DNA from: Cochliopodium minus
Taxonomy: Eukaryota; Discosea; Himatismenida; Cochliopodiidae
Length of the DNA: 31,692 nucleotides
Assembly: GCA_024220525.1 (NCBI GenBank)
Contig: JAMYWO010000116.1
Coordinates: 97,802 to 129,493, forward strand
Reading direction: 5' to 3'
The notes below the pieces were generated by a model. It searched no databases. It saw only the letters and a program-made list of their open reading frames with translations, and was not told the DNA's origin. Every line of letters begins with the position of its first letter. The stretch's first letter is position 1. Of the stretch, positions 10,926 through 22,562 are shown in pieces. The position numbers and the translations under genes were made by a program.

Positions 10926-12426
10926 TTAATTTTCAAATATTTTTCTTATTTGAGAAACATTGTTTGGTTGAAAGGAGATTGGACACTTTTTGTTCTCTTC
11001 AACATAATTATAAATACAAGGATAACAGAATAAATAACCAGAAACACTTATTGCGGGATTGGTCCTTTTTTTAGTGCAAAGAGGACAGATGTCATTAGAA
11101 ATAGGTATGTCAATTTTGCTCGAAGGAGATTTTTTAGAAAGAGAAGGAGGTGGAGGAACGGGTGTTTCTACAATTATTTTTAAAAAATTTTTGTTTCATT
11201 TTTAAAANNNNNNNNNNNNNNNNNNNNNNNNNNNNNNNNNNNNNNNNNNNNNNNNNNNNNNNNNNNNNNNNNNNNNNNNNNNNNNNNNNNNNNNNNNNNN
11301 NNNNNNNTTAAAATCTCTTTATGATTTTTTACCTTTTTTTCTGTTTACAAGATTTTCTTCTGAATACCACCATTCTAGAAATTTGAAGAAAAAGATGGAC
11401 AAAGGCAAAAAATATTGCAAATAATCAGTGATAAAATAATAAAGTTTGAAAAGAGAGGAGAACAACTTGTAAAGGCGAAACTTCCTAAAAGAAGAAAGAG
11501 ACTGAGCCCTCCTCAAAGTTTTGAGAGTTTCCTGCTGAATGATGTCATCACTATTGATTCTCTTCACTGCAATGTTTTGAAAGGACAAAAAGGGATCAAA
11601 ATATTGAGTTTTGTTGTACAAATACATCACTTGATAAAGAAAAAAAAAAAACTCATAACCCAGATTAAAGTGGGGATAATATTTCATGAAAAATTTGAAT
11701 ATTTTGCTTTTTAAGGAAATATTATTGTTGTTTTCTTGTGAAATCTCCAGTTCTTCTTCTATTTCTTGCTCCTCAGAGTTTTCTTCGTCGAATGGGTCAT
11801 CGTTAGTGTTAGAGAGATAAAATTTGTCTATTTTCTCTTTTAAGTAGGGTACTACTGTGCTGAAAAACAGTGATTTTAATTTGTCTCTTTTATCTTTATT
11901 TTTGTTTTAAAAAGAAATTAAATGATATTAACTTTATTAAAAAGAAATTAAATGATATCAATGATGGTGTTTTTTTTTGAATGTATTATTAATTGATATT
12001 AATTTTAATAAATATAATCTCTGATAAATGTTTCACAAGATTATTTGTAACAATTCTCAATATATAAAACTGATATATCCATTAATGATGAGGAATCATA
12101 AAGATGATTTAAAAATTAATTTTTTTTTCACCTAATTTCAAGTTTATGTTTCCAGATATTCTCACCCTTTCCATCCCATAGAAATTCTCAGAGAAGGTCG
12201 AATCATATAACGAAAGGAATCTTCTATTCAGCAATAATAAACCCCCATAAAAGATCTCATCACTATATTTGACTACTGGATAGAATTTAGAGGGATATCT
12301 TGTTGCCAATACTGTCCACATGTAATGTAATGCTGGTTTAAGTGAGGGCATGAAATATGTTTGGGCCATCATCTCGAAAAATGATGGTTTTGTAGGATCG
12401 CTGCTTCTAATATTTGTTAGAAACAT
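10926..12426 (-). CDS. PEX12: Peroxin-12, RING-finger peroxisome import ligase subunit
   Basis: Three minus-strand exons (12426-12132, 11893-11333, 11167-10926) give 365 residues; human PEX12 is 359. The N-terminus has SSDPTKPSFFEMMAQ and FSENFYGMERV, both family signatures. Next come KSLFFSTVVPYLKEKIDKFY and a region of long hydrophobic, aromatic helices consistent with the membrane part. The C-terminal RING reads CPLCTKKRTNPAISVSGY, then FCYPC and KKCPI (Cys about 313, 316, 333, 336, 347), the shortened RING typical of PEX12. It works with PEX2 and PEX10 in the ubiquitin ligase channel that recycles the import receptor PEX5. The second intron contains the 100-N gap, yet phase (1) and alignment agree on both sides, so no exon need be missing. 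It is convergent with the ARP gene and divergent to MAD1. Confidence 0.93.
11208..11307. other. Assembly gap of exactly 100 N
   Basis: A run of 100 N, the conventional placeholder for a scaffold join of unknown size. It lies inside PEX12 intron 2. PEX12 exons on both sides join in phase, which supports the order and orientation of the two contigs. Confidence 0.98.
11909..11958. repeat. 20-base direct repeat in PEX12 intron 1
   Basis: The 20-base word aaaaagaaattaaatgatat occurs at 11909-11928 and again at 11939-11958, 30 bases apart. It is a local tandem duplication in the intron just upstream (in + coordinates) of PEX12 exon 2. No function is implied. Confidence 0.8.
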
Positions 12427-12729
12427 CTTTTAGTGTAATTTTATTCTGTTTGGGATTTATAAATGGATTTGAAATTCAACTTTTTTTTTTTATATTGGGA
12501 TCTCATTCTTATTTGTATTGATTTTATGAGTTTTATATGACCTATTTTCAAAAATCCAATTAGATCAAACTTAAATTTTTTGTAAATATTTGTTTACAAG
12601 ATTCATTGATTAAAATAACATCCACAAGAATTTCCATTTCATTGGAAAGAACATTCAATTTTTCCTTTTTAAAATTTTTATCAATTGATTCAGTTATTTC
12701 CCGCCAAATTAAATCAAACAAAATAAAAA
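12427..12729. promoter_or_regulatory. Divergent promoter between PEX12 and MAD1
   Basis: 303 bases separate the two opposed start codons. The region is A/T-rich except for one GC-rich island, TTTCCCGCCAAA at 12697-12708, next to MAD1. No exon is seen. Confidence 0.6.
12697..12708 (+). promoter_or_regulatory. E2F/DP-type binding element upstream of MAD1
   Basis: TTTCCCGCCAAA is a full match to the E2F consensus TTTSSCGC, and the flanking AAA makes a near-palindrome. It begins 33 bases before the MAD1 ATG (12730). E2F/DP factors drive cell-cycle genes in animals, plants and many protists, and MAD1 is a mitotic gene. It is the only such CCCGCC core I noticed in the intergenic DNA. Confidence 0.6.
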
Positions 12730-14857
12730 ATGAAGTCTTTTGATGGCTTAAATGAAAGTGCTTTCTCTCCTATTGTCAAAGTTGAAAATAATAATGATAA
12801 TTTTGAGTTTGATCAGCTTAATCATACCTTTATGAATAAGAGAAAGAATGAACAAAACACATTTGATAAAGAAAATCAGTTTAATAATTCCAAATTAAGA
12901 AAATTAGAAGATCAATTAATATTTGAGGAGATAAACAACGAAGGATTAGGTAAAATTGATTTAATTATTCTTTAATTAACTCAAAATATCTTTGAATTCA
13001 TTCTCCCTCTTTAAATCAATCCATGCAGCACAACATATTGAGAAAGAAAAGATTATCCATCAAAATGATCAGTCTCAAATAAAGAAATTATCAATGGATA
13101 TCTCCAATAGAGATAATAAGATAAAACAATTATCAGAGGTATTAATATATAACACCAAATATTTAAATAGCGTAACGTATTTATCAATATTATTAGAAAA
13201 TAAAAGATAATGAAAACCTCAACAATCAAAAAGATAATTTCATAGAAAATTTTCTGAATGAGAGCAAAAACAGCACAGAGAGATTCAAAAACAAGAGGAT
13301 AGAAGCACTAGAAGAAGAAATAATGACCCTTAAAAAAGAAAATAAGATCTTAATCGAATCAGCAAAGCAAATGACAAGCGAACCCAAAAACTTTTCTTTC
13401 AGCGAAACAAACAAAAATTCTTTTTTGTCCCAATATGAAAATGAAAACAAGATGGAGAATAGAATGTTTGAAAGACAAATAAAAATTCTCAACAATGAAG
13501 TTTCTCTTAGAGAATCTCTAATCTTGAACCTTGAAAAAAATTTGAATGAATGTAGAAACAAGATTACTCAACTCCTCAATGAAGATGTTTTAAATAAACT
13601 TAAAATAGAAAATGAGAAGCTTAATTTTGAAAACTCTGAACTTCACAAGCGAATCAACTTGAAGACTGCTTCCCTTGAGTATTACGAACAAGAAAGGAAG
13701 AATGAAAACAATAATGGAGATTTGGCAGAAAAATATTTGATGAGCAACATTATCTTAAAGGAACAAACGGAGAATCTTCTCCTTCAACTTTGTTCTTCCA
13801 AGTCTGAAAATGAGAAACTTGTTGGAGACTTGAATCTTTTGAATGAGAAGTTTATTCAGATTAAAAATGAAAACACTTCTTTGGAGAATAAGAACGTGGA
13901 CATTCAATTAAAGTTGGATATCTACCAAAAAGAAAGAAATGGTAAATCTTCCTCCAATTTATTTTAAAATTTAAAATAAACTTTTCAAAAAGCTTTCAAA
14001 AATCTGTTGGATTCATTTTGTGAAGAAAGTAAAAAGTTGTCCACTTATGAACCTCAAAAAATTGAGAGAATCAACAAGTTGGAAGAGATTAACCAAATGA
14101 AGGATAATTACATCAAAGATCTTGAGAAGAAATTAAACATAAACTTTAATGACGGAACTGGAAACCAAATGTCTTCTTTAAAAGAAAAAAATGAAAAGTT
14201 AGAAAAAGAGATCAAAAAACTACAATCCAATTTAGAATCCAAAGAGGAGATCATTTCCAAATTTGAAGAAAAATTGGGTTTCGGAGATTACAATCCATCA
14301 AAAACAAAAGTATTGCACCTGTCTATCAACCCTACTTCTGAAATATTGGGTAATTTCTTAAATTATACTTCTTTATTTTTTTTGATTAAAAATGTACAGA
14401 GGAAAATTCAATTAAATTTGAGTTAAGTAAGTTGAAAGAAGAAAATGAGAAACTCAAACTTTTGGTCAAACAAACAGAAAGGTACGGAAATGATGTTTCT
14501 TCTGTGCAAAAATGGAAAATAGAAAAAGATGGCTTGATCAAACAAATGGAAAGATTAAAAACTCTTGCACAAGATCAGATCAAGGAAATAAGAAACTGTT
14601 GCTGGGTTCTTTTTGGATGGAGATTTGATTTAAACTTTGCAGAGCATTTATACACCATTACTTCTATGTTTTCTCAAAAAGGAGACTTTTTACACTTTAA
14701 AAAGATTGAGAATGGAAGCATACAGATGCTTGAATCTCCTTTCTCAAATAAGTTGAACAAAGATCAATTTGTTTATTTGGAAAAATTCAATTCTATTCCT
14801 ATCTTCTTGTCCAACTTGTCCATGGACCTTTTTAATTCCAAAACATGCAAGTTTTGA
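12730..14857 (+). CDS. MAD1: Spindle assembly checkpoint protein MAD1
   Basis: Exons 12730-12949, 13029-13138, 13197-13941, 13993-14349 and 14400-14857 give 629 residues. Most of the protein (about 75-460) is Glu/Lys/Asn-rich coiled coil. The Mad2-interaction motif KVLHLSINPTSEI starts at residue 464, nearly identical to human KVLHMSLNPTS. The Bub1-binding RLK triplet is at about 529-531. The C-terminal head is recognisable: IKEIRNCCWVLFGWRFD, LYTITSMFSQKGDFLHFK, ESPFSNKL and SIPIFLSNLSMDLF. These match the RWD-like kinetochore head of MAD1. It forms a tetramer with Mad2 at unattached kinetochores and nuclear pores and catalyses conversion of Mad2. Start choice: the first ATG after the E2F-type element. 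FANCI follows 178 bases after its stop on the same strand. Confidence 0.95.
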
Positions 14858-15035
14858 TAAGAAATTTTAAATTAAAATTCTTATCTCACTCATTTATCTT
14901 CTTTTGATCATTTTGTGATTGTAATTTTTGGATAAAAGATCAAAATCTTCATATTTTGTTTCCAAGAATTGAAAAAATAAATAAATAAAAAAAAAATTGT
15001 TCGAAAATAAACCAAATAAAAATATCTTTCAAGAT

Positions 15036-18000
15036 ATGAGGAAAAAGGTTGTGAATAAATCGAATAATAATATCATCAAAGGAAATGACAGTAAAAATAG
15101 TGCGAATGATGATGATAGCTTAAAATCGTCACCCCATAGTGGATCAAATAAGGATATATCAACACCACAAAGAGCAATAAAATCATCTCAACGAAATACT
15201 CCCAAAAAAAATACTAATGTAATTCTGAATAATAATAATAATCCACCAAAACAAAACTTTGATAAAATTTATGAGGATATTATAACACTGAATGTAAACA
15301 AATATGGAATATCTGGATCAAAATTAGAAACACCATCAGATAAATTGATAAATGAAGTTACCTTACTGGAAATGGATCAATTATCTGATTTGATAGCAAA
15401 TAAAATAGAAACAAATGGAGAAATAGCACTAAAATTCATCGAGGCAATCTTCAGAGGTAAAAATATAACGTTATTTGAATTTATTGGAACTTAATATCCA
15501 TATATATAACCTCATATTTTTGAATAGTCTGTAGCTATAAAAAAGAAGTTAATAATTTGAAAATGGCGGTTTATCTAAAAGTGATAGAATTGGTGGGTCA
15601 GGGACAAATGAGCAACAAAGCAGGATATGATGTGATAAACTATCTGAGAGGGAAACTGGAGAATGCAGAAAAAGAAGAATCGATGCAAGTATGTTCGTTT
15701 GCACTGAAAGAATTCGAGAAAAAAGATAAAAACTCTGCCAGATGCTTAGACTTTTTGATATCTTGCTTCCAAAGCTTGAAAGATGATGAGGAAGTTGAAG
15801 AGTATGTCTCCGGTAAAGTTTATAAACACGATCTCATCAAATCTGTCATCGCCGCAAATTGGAACGAAACAAGTTTGCCTTTGGTGTTGATGTTTGTGAA
15901 GGATTGTAATGTTGATCCAAAATTACTTCAAACTGTTTTAGAGAAAACATTGAATATTATCAGTAACATGAAAGATCCTCAGGAGTTTCCTCCACTCATT
16001 CATCAGATGATGCTTTTATTCAAAGAAGTCGTACAAAGGATCCAAATTTTCAAGACTCTTTCTCAGTGCTTTTTTAAAATGGAAGTTTTTCACAGGAAAA
16101 ACATCAACGAAAGGTTCAGAGAAGAAACACAGACGCAAGGACAATTACAAAGTCAGGCTATTGAGGACACTTCTTTGAAAAACCTTCTTGTAGTGGAAGG
16201 AACCGTCATTCTTCATGTTGATTTTTCCATGAGGCAAGACACATCCATCATAAACAGTTTGCTAAAAGAATTGGAGAAAGATCCAAAGATAATATCCACT
16301 TTCATCGTCTCCATTTTATTCAGTGCTTCAAGAAACCCGAAATTCACCGACAAAATATTTGATTTTCTCAAAAAGATGCTCTTGAATTTCTTCAAGGAGT
16401 TCAACCTTTTCACACAGTGCGTTTGGGCTTCCAATTCTTACATCGAGAATTCTGATAATAACATAAAGAACATCATGGTGGATACTTTAACAAAGACAAA
16501 GAAAGGGAACTGGGATACCAATCTTTCTCCCTTGATCAATTTTTCTTTTCGTATGATGGATTCTCAACCCAGCAAAGGAGAAGTTCATATTTCGAGAGAT
16601 TCCTACGATAGTTTGAGAGATTTTGGATATGATCTCATTTACAAATGTTACACTGGATTCATCAACATCAATCACATTCGCACCCAAATTTTGGATCAGA
16701 TGATCACTAGACTTTTGAACAATGAAAGCGATAAAAAATATCCGCTGAAACTTTTGGACAAGATCATCTTCAACAACAAAGATAGTTTCAAGAAAGAATC
16801 CGACAGAATCAATCAAATCATCGAGTATCTCCCCTATGTAAACGAATCAGATGCAAGAAAGATCATTGGTTCACTAATGCCAATCATCATCCTAGAAAAC
16901 TCCATCCGTGATCACTTTTTGATGATTTCAAGAAAGCTCCTCTTAGTGGGAGAGGTGCACCATAAAGTTTTGAGCGTGCATTCCCTCTCCAAATTCATCT
17001 TTGAAATGGAAAAACAAAGGAACGAAGAAAACAACAAAATCATCCACGAGGTTTTCTCCCTCATGATCAAGTCCCTAACTTTCCAGCAACAAGTGCGCTT
17101 TGAATTTTACAAGTGCGTTCCTTTGATTCTGACTTCTTCTTCTCCAAACGTAAGCAGCTTGCCAGAGAACATCTTCAGGTGTTTGTTGTATCATCTCTCC
17201 AAGTTTTTCATCATTGATAAAGACAAATTTCAGGAATCAGGAATGATCTTTGATTTACACTCTTGTTTGGACTCTTCTGATGACCCCAACATTGTTGAAC
17301 CCATTCCGGAACTTGTTCGCTGCATCAACACTTGCATCATCATGCGATCCAAGCTGAGAGAACAGAGCAAAGCCAAAAAAGTGACGATTGCTCAGCTGCC
17401 AATAGAGACGGACATTAAAAAGATCATGATAGATATCTCTAAAAAATTGGTGGAGTATTCTCTCACTGATTTTAAATTAGGTGAAAAGAAAAAAAAAAAA
17501 AAAATATTTTTTTAACGTTCATTTTTACTTTCGTTTTTCTTTTTTCTTTTTAGAAAAGGATTTGGCTTATGATCCACTGACAATAGAAGGGAAAAGAAAT
17601 ATCATTTGTAACAAACTGTTGGGAAACACGTTGCTGTCATTCATAGACATAGTTTTGGTGCTGAAGGAAGTGGACGAAGAAATAATGTTCGTTTTCAATC
17701 TTTCTCGCAAACTAATCAAGGAACTCAAAGAAGTCTCCAAAAAAGCCACCAAACCTGCTCCAAGATCACAAAAGAAGAAAGGGAAAAAATCTGACGATGA
17801 TGGAGAAGGAGAGGACATGGAGGATGATGGTGGTGAAGATGATGAGCCAAAGAAAAAAAACTCGGCAAAGGGAACCACAACTACTAAGAAGAAAACAGTC
17901 AATGACAGTGTGGATCCCAGTGACAAACCCAAAACTAGAGCTAAAAGACCTTCCACTAAAAAAGTTAGTGATGAAGTGGATACTTATGGTTTCTATAGCA

Positions 18001-19859
18001 AGGGTAAAAAATGAAAATAAAAATAAACAAAAATAAAAATAAAAAATAAAAACAAAAACAAAAACAAAATAAATAAGAAAAGAATAAAAATAAAAATTTA
18101 TAAAATAAAAATAAGATAAAAAAAAAAATTTCTTTCATAAAAGGTGAATACATCCTTTCTTTTTCTTGCATTCAGGCAGTGAGCAAGATAGTGTTCAGCA
18201 CCAATGACCAACAACCCATAGGCGGCGATGAAGAAGAAGAAGAGGAAGGGGAAGAGGAGGAGAAGAAAAAGGAGAAGAAGAAGAAGAAGAAAAAGGACGA
18301 AGAGTCGAAAGATCTCCGTGGGAAAGACATCCCCCAATTCTTCTTGGATCATCTCCAAAATAACTTTGAAAAACACAAAGCGCTCTGGGACATTAACAAT
18401 GACACTTATCTCCGCTTCTGCAACAACGAGTCTAAAAAGATTTGTCATTATTTGTGGGCTTATTATTCTCATTCCATTGAAAACAAGCCAGGCCAAGACA
18501 AGTTGAGACTTTCTGTCATCACTGCTTATTTTAACGGCCTCAATTTTAATCTCCTCTTCGCTGCTAAGGACGAGCAGTTGGCCAAGTGGTTGTCTTACAC
18601 CACCAAGATCAAGAGCAGGCGGTCTCAAGTTGACCAGAGCTTGGAAAATGCTGAAAAGAACGAAAAGAACCGAGGACTCATTGCTGATAATCAATCGTAA
18701 AAAACAAAATTAAAAAATAAAAAAAAAAATTTAAAAAAAAAATTAAAATTCAAAAGTATTTAAAATATTTTATTAAAATTAAATTTAAAAATTTGACGGA
18801 AAAACTTTTTTTTTGAAAGTCATTTTGAAAAGATAATAACACAATTGGTGAACAATGAACAAAACCAAAAAGACGTGCAAATTCTGTTCCAAATACTGAG
18901 CCTGTTGTACAAATATGTGCCACTGTCAGAACCCCAAGAGTTCGGCCATTTCATCAACAACATTTTCGGCGAGAAGATCAGTGCAGCCAACACCCTCAAA
19001 GAAATCATCAACTTCAGTCTCGACGTCACCTCCCAAGAATTCTTCGAATGGTGGATCGAGTTTTCTCGAAATCTCAAAAATCCCGATACAAACATTCTTA
19101 TTATTAACGAGGATTCCATTACTTTGGTTTCCCAGCTTTTTTTGAAAAAGTTGGATTCTTCTATGGACGTTTATGACATCATCATCAAAACTTTGAAGTG
19201 TCTTTTCTTGTTTGACTTGAATCTCCTCACTGACGTCATGTTTCATCGTCTCACTTTGATCACTGACATTTTTTCTTTTCTTTTCAACAATAATTGTTAT
19301 TCTTTTTTTGATTATCTTTTGAAAACTTCTTTGAAATTTTTCAAAACTCTTTATTTCGCCACCAAATTTTTTGTTTCTGCTAAAATTGTTCCTTCCAAAA
19401 TTTTTTTGGATTTGTGTACCAAGGTTGGCAAGCTTCGTGAAAGAATCAATGAGACTTATGTCAATCAAACTGCTACTGAGGACAAGAAAATAAAGAAGGA
19501 GAATGATCTTAAACCGAAACTCATCTTTGAAATGGAAAAGCTTGAAGTAACTATGTTGAAATATGACAAAATTTTTGATGAAAAATTCCATCTTTTGAAA
19601 GATTGGAAAATGTAAGAGAAATCTTTTTTTATTTTTACCTTAACTCATAACCCTTTTTTTTTTTTTTTTGTTATTTTTTTTTAAAAGTCAAAAATATGTA
19701 TCTTTTGGTAAAAAGACTGTAAATGATCAAAGAAATAAGAGTGAAAATGAAAGTGACAGTAATAGAAATGAGGAAAACGATGAAGAAGATACTCAATCAT
19801 CAAAAAAGAGGACAAACACATCAAAAAGTAAAAACGATCCAAAGAAAAGAAAGAAATAA
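15036..19859 (+). CDS. FANCI: Fanconi anaemia group I protein (FANCI)
   Basis: Exons 15036-15456, 15528-17480, 17554-18003, 18180-18696, 18820-19611 and 19688-19859 give 1434 residues; human FANCI is 1328. Alignable blocks in order: ALKFIEAIFRG, CSYKKEVNNLKMAVYLKVIE, EGTVILHVDFSMR, SIRDHFLMISRKLLL, ISKKLVEYSLTDFKLEKD, GKRNIICNKLLGNTL, and a charged C-terminus ending KKRKK, a nuclear signal as in human (KKKRKK). FANCI pairs with FANCD2 as the ubiquitinated clamp that starts interstrand-crosslink repair. Lys562/563 sit within one residue of the human ubiquitin-acceptor Lys523. Exons 3 and 4 carry long acidic and lysine runs (about 880-985) not present in human. The start ATG at 15036 is the first in frame; the Asn/Ser-rich first 100 residues are an extension, and an upstream exon cannot be excluded. 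The exon 4 acceptor is GGCAG, chosen by frame. Confidence 0.93.
18005..18122. repeat. A-rich simple repeat in FANCI intron 3
   Basis: AAAATAAAAACAAAAAT-type A-rich simple sequence from the donor at 18004 onward. Here the sense strand is A-rich, opposite to most introns of the neighbouring ARP gene. Confidence 0.75.
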
Positions 19860-19888
19860 AGAAAAAAGAAAATTGTTTTTTTTTTTGG

Positions 19889-19907
19889 AATAAATACACT
19901 TTTTATT
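19889..19907. terminator. Overlapping polyadenylation signals of convergent FANCI and Ras genes
   Basis: FANCI (stop 19859) and the Ras gene (stop 19932, minus) are only 72 bases apart. AATAAA on the plus strand lies at 19889-19894, and AATAAA on the minus strand at 19907-19902. Each is about 25-30 bases beyond its own stop. Their 3' ends must therefore overlap. Confidence 0.55.
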
Positions 19908-19931
19908 TTACAATTTTTTTGGTTTTTTCTT

Positions 19932-20498
19932 TTACAAAATTGAACAAAACTTGTTGATTTTTTTCTTTTTCTTCAAATCTTTTTCTTTGTTTGAGTTTTG
20001 TTTTTTAGATTCTCTTACTAATTGAAAGAAAACTTCTTCAATATTAGTTCTGAGAAGAGCAGAAGATTCAAAAAAAGGAACTCCAAAAGACTTTGCAAGA
20101 TCTTTTCCTTCTTGTGTTGAAACTTCTCTTTCATTTTCAAGATCACATTTATTTCCACAAAGAACAATAGGAACATTTTCATTATCTTTTGCTCTATAGA
20201 TGATTTCTCTGAATTCAGTTACTTCATCAAAAGAATCTCTTGAATTGATTGCATATACAATCAAGAATGCATCTCCAGAAGAAACATATTGATCTCTCAT
20301 TGCAGAATATTCTTCTTGTCCTGCAGTATCAAGGATATCAAGGATTTCTACTTCCCCATCAATTGATGCTTGTTTTTGATAAGAATCTTCGATTGTTGGA
20401 TCATATTCATCAACAAATGTATTTTTAATGAATGAAATTGTAACTGCAGATTTTCCAACTGCTCCACTTCCAAATACTACAATTTTATTTGTTGTCAT
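19932..20498 (-). CDS. Ras-family small GTPase
   Basis: A single uninterrupted 188-residue frame, one of the few intronless genes here. Numbering coincides with H-Ras: GSGAVGKS (10-17, Gly12 kept, Ser at 11), effector loop YDPTIEDSY (32-40), [15 protein letters not shown] with Gln61, [10 protein letters not shown] and [14 protein letters not shown]. The C-terminus is a polylysine stretch followed by CSIL, a prenylation box; a terminal Leu favours geranylgeranyl. The polybasic region would help plasma-membrane binding. It is close to both Ras and Rap in the effector loop, and I cannot separate them. There is no sign of an activating change at 12, 13 or 61. It is convergent with FANCI. Confidence 0.95.
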   Translation of the reverse strand: MTTNKIVVFGSGAVGKSAVTISFIKNTFVDEYDPTIEDSYQKQASIDGEVEILDILDTAGQEEYSAMRDQYVSSGDAFLIVYAINSRDSFDEVTEFREIIYRAKDNENVPIVLCGNKCDLENEREVSTQEGKDLAKSFGVPFFESSALLRTNIEEVFFQLVRESKKQNSNKEKDLKKKKKINKFCSIL

Positions 20499-20752
20499 TT
20501 ATTTGTTTTCTTTTTTTAGTTTTTGAAGGTTTTACTTTTATGAATTTTTTTTTATTTTTATTTTAATTTGAAACGAAATTAAAAAAAAAAATAACAAAAA
20601 TGGAAAAATATTTTAAAAATGAATTTAATTTCCAAATATAAAATATTAAAATTTGGTATGAATTTCAATACACCCTTATTGAATTTTGTTGATCATAAAT
20701 TCATCCATTCTTTGAGTTGTTAATAAAATCAACAATGAAATCAAATTTTTGT

Positions 20753-22562
20753 TTATCTCAAAAATTTTTGGTTCTCTAATTGTTTTGTGATATAATTAAT
20801 CTTATCAGTGAAATTACTTTGTTTGAAAAAAGTATTGACGTCATTTATGTAGAAAACAGCTCCTTCTTTACTAAAAGAGCCAATTCTCTTGCATGCCCAA
20901 AAACACTTTTCAATTTCTTCTATTCTGTCACCATATTGGTTCAAATCTCTGACATAAGTAACTTTGTTGTTGGAAAAGTCATAAGGAATATGAAATTTGG
21001 TGGATAATTTGAGATTAAAAGTTAATGCTCCTTTCTTTTCGAGCAAATCGAAATAATAAAAAATCTCGTTGGCAAGATGGAAATCATTGTTGTAACATTC
21101 TTTGTACAAAATGCATTTCTTGTAAAGATTGAAGATCTCCTCATGTACTGGATTACCTTCCTTAATAATCTTTGCAAAATTGCAAGCTTTTTTGTTCAGT
21201 ACTTCTCCTTTATCCAGAGAGAAGAAAGCTTGATCATGATGAGGTGAATAGGAGAAAGACATGTTCTCATCAACTAGTTTCTTGAACTTTTCTACCAAAT
21301 TTCCCACTTGCTCGTTCTTGTAAAATTCTTCGTCCAAACAGATTTCCTTCAGCTCTCTGCAAACTGATTCAAGATTATTCGTCCTAATATTCGCTATTAC
21401 TTTCAATTTCTTAAGTCTAAGCGAAAAATAGATGAGAGATCTATTCTTTGGGCAATTTTTTCTAAGGAGCTCAAGTTTTAGAGAAAGAAAAACCTTAATC
21501 TTTTCAAAGATAATTAAAATAAAAAAAAAAACGAAAAATATTTTTTACTTCATTCAAAATATCCAAAGAGTTTTTGTTGATCGTTCTTATTGTTCCGTTA
21601 AAAATTTCTGTATCAGGGAAAGTGTATCTAAGCTCGTGAAAAGTATCTCCAATTTGAATGCATTTATTCAAAAGTATTTGGTAGTAAAGGAAAAAATAGT
21701 GGATGTTTTGGCACATACTTTTATTTTCCAAAGTATTTTTAAAATAGGGCATATCAAAGCCACAATTGGTAAAAAAGGCTTTGTGTTTGGAAATTACGTA
21801 CTCATATCTTTGCCTTATTAAATTTTTTGCAAACTTTTTTATTTCCAACCCTAGTAGAATGCTTTCTAACTCCATTTTCTTGAGATTATCTACCATCCTT
21901 TTCGATTTAATGTTTTCTCCCTGTTCTATCAAAATCTCCGCTAAGAATAAATTGTATATTAGGCTTTTTTCGTTGATATTATTCCCAGATATCTTTTGTT
22001 CTATCTCTTTTGCTGTCTTTTCTATTATTTCTTTGTCTATCTTCTCCAGCAACATTTTATTCAAAAAACATGTATAATACAAGAAATCATATCTCAATTG
22101 ATCTTCCATTCTATCGAATTTCTTCTCCTTTATGTTTAATATCTCATCATAATCGCCTATATTTTATATATAAAATTCATGTTGTGGATATTTCATTGAG
22201 AAATTGATAATTTACAGTTGCAGATTTGAATATACATCTTATAAAGAAGCAATGTAGGTTTTTTGTTCACAATTAAATTCTATTTTAAAAATTATTAGAA
22301 AAAATTTGTTTAAATAAAAAAATTCATACAATATCTTTCATAGCATTGCTAGTATCATCATTCCTTAAGTGCAATAATACTCCTAATTCATTTTTATTGG
22401 TTAATATATCAACAAAATTTAAATATTTTATTTACTCTTTTTTATAAACAAGTATACATAGTCTTTATTCCTATGCAAATTAATCATTTCATCATGTTTC
22501 CTTAATGAATTGTCGTTCTTCAATATTTCAAGTATCTTCACAACATTTGGGTCGTTTTTCAT
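20753..22562 (-). CDS. Helical repeat (TPR-like) protein of unknown function
   Basis: I do not recognise the family. Five minus-strand exons (22562-22436, 22382-22330, 22279-22216, 22156-21549, 21499-20753) keep phase throughout and give 532 residues with no stop. Parts read as MKNDPNVVKILEILKND, VLLHLRNDDTSNAMKDI, then MYIQICNCDYDEIL and a long all-helical body with paired amphipathic helices, as in TPR or similar solenoids (LIYNLFLAEILIEQGENIK; FDMPYFKNTLENK). There is no signal peptide, membrane segment or catalytic motif. The three short 5' exons were found by frame and splice-site reading only; the two long exons (21549-22109 and 20753-21499) are secure. It is divergent to the YEATS gene, with 145 bases between starts. 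A scaffold or complex-subunit role is a guess. Confidence 0.7.

Noticed and set aside
17567-17956. Long Ser/Val-rich minus-strand frames opposite FANCI, and basic frames opposite its acidic tracts
   Set aside because: They are shadows of low-complexity coding sequence on the plus strand.
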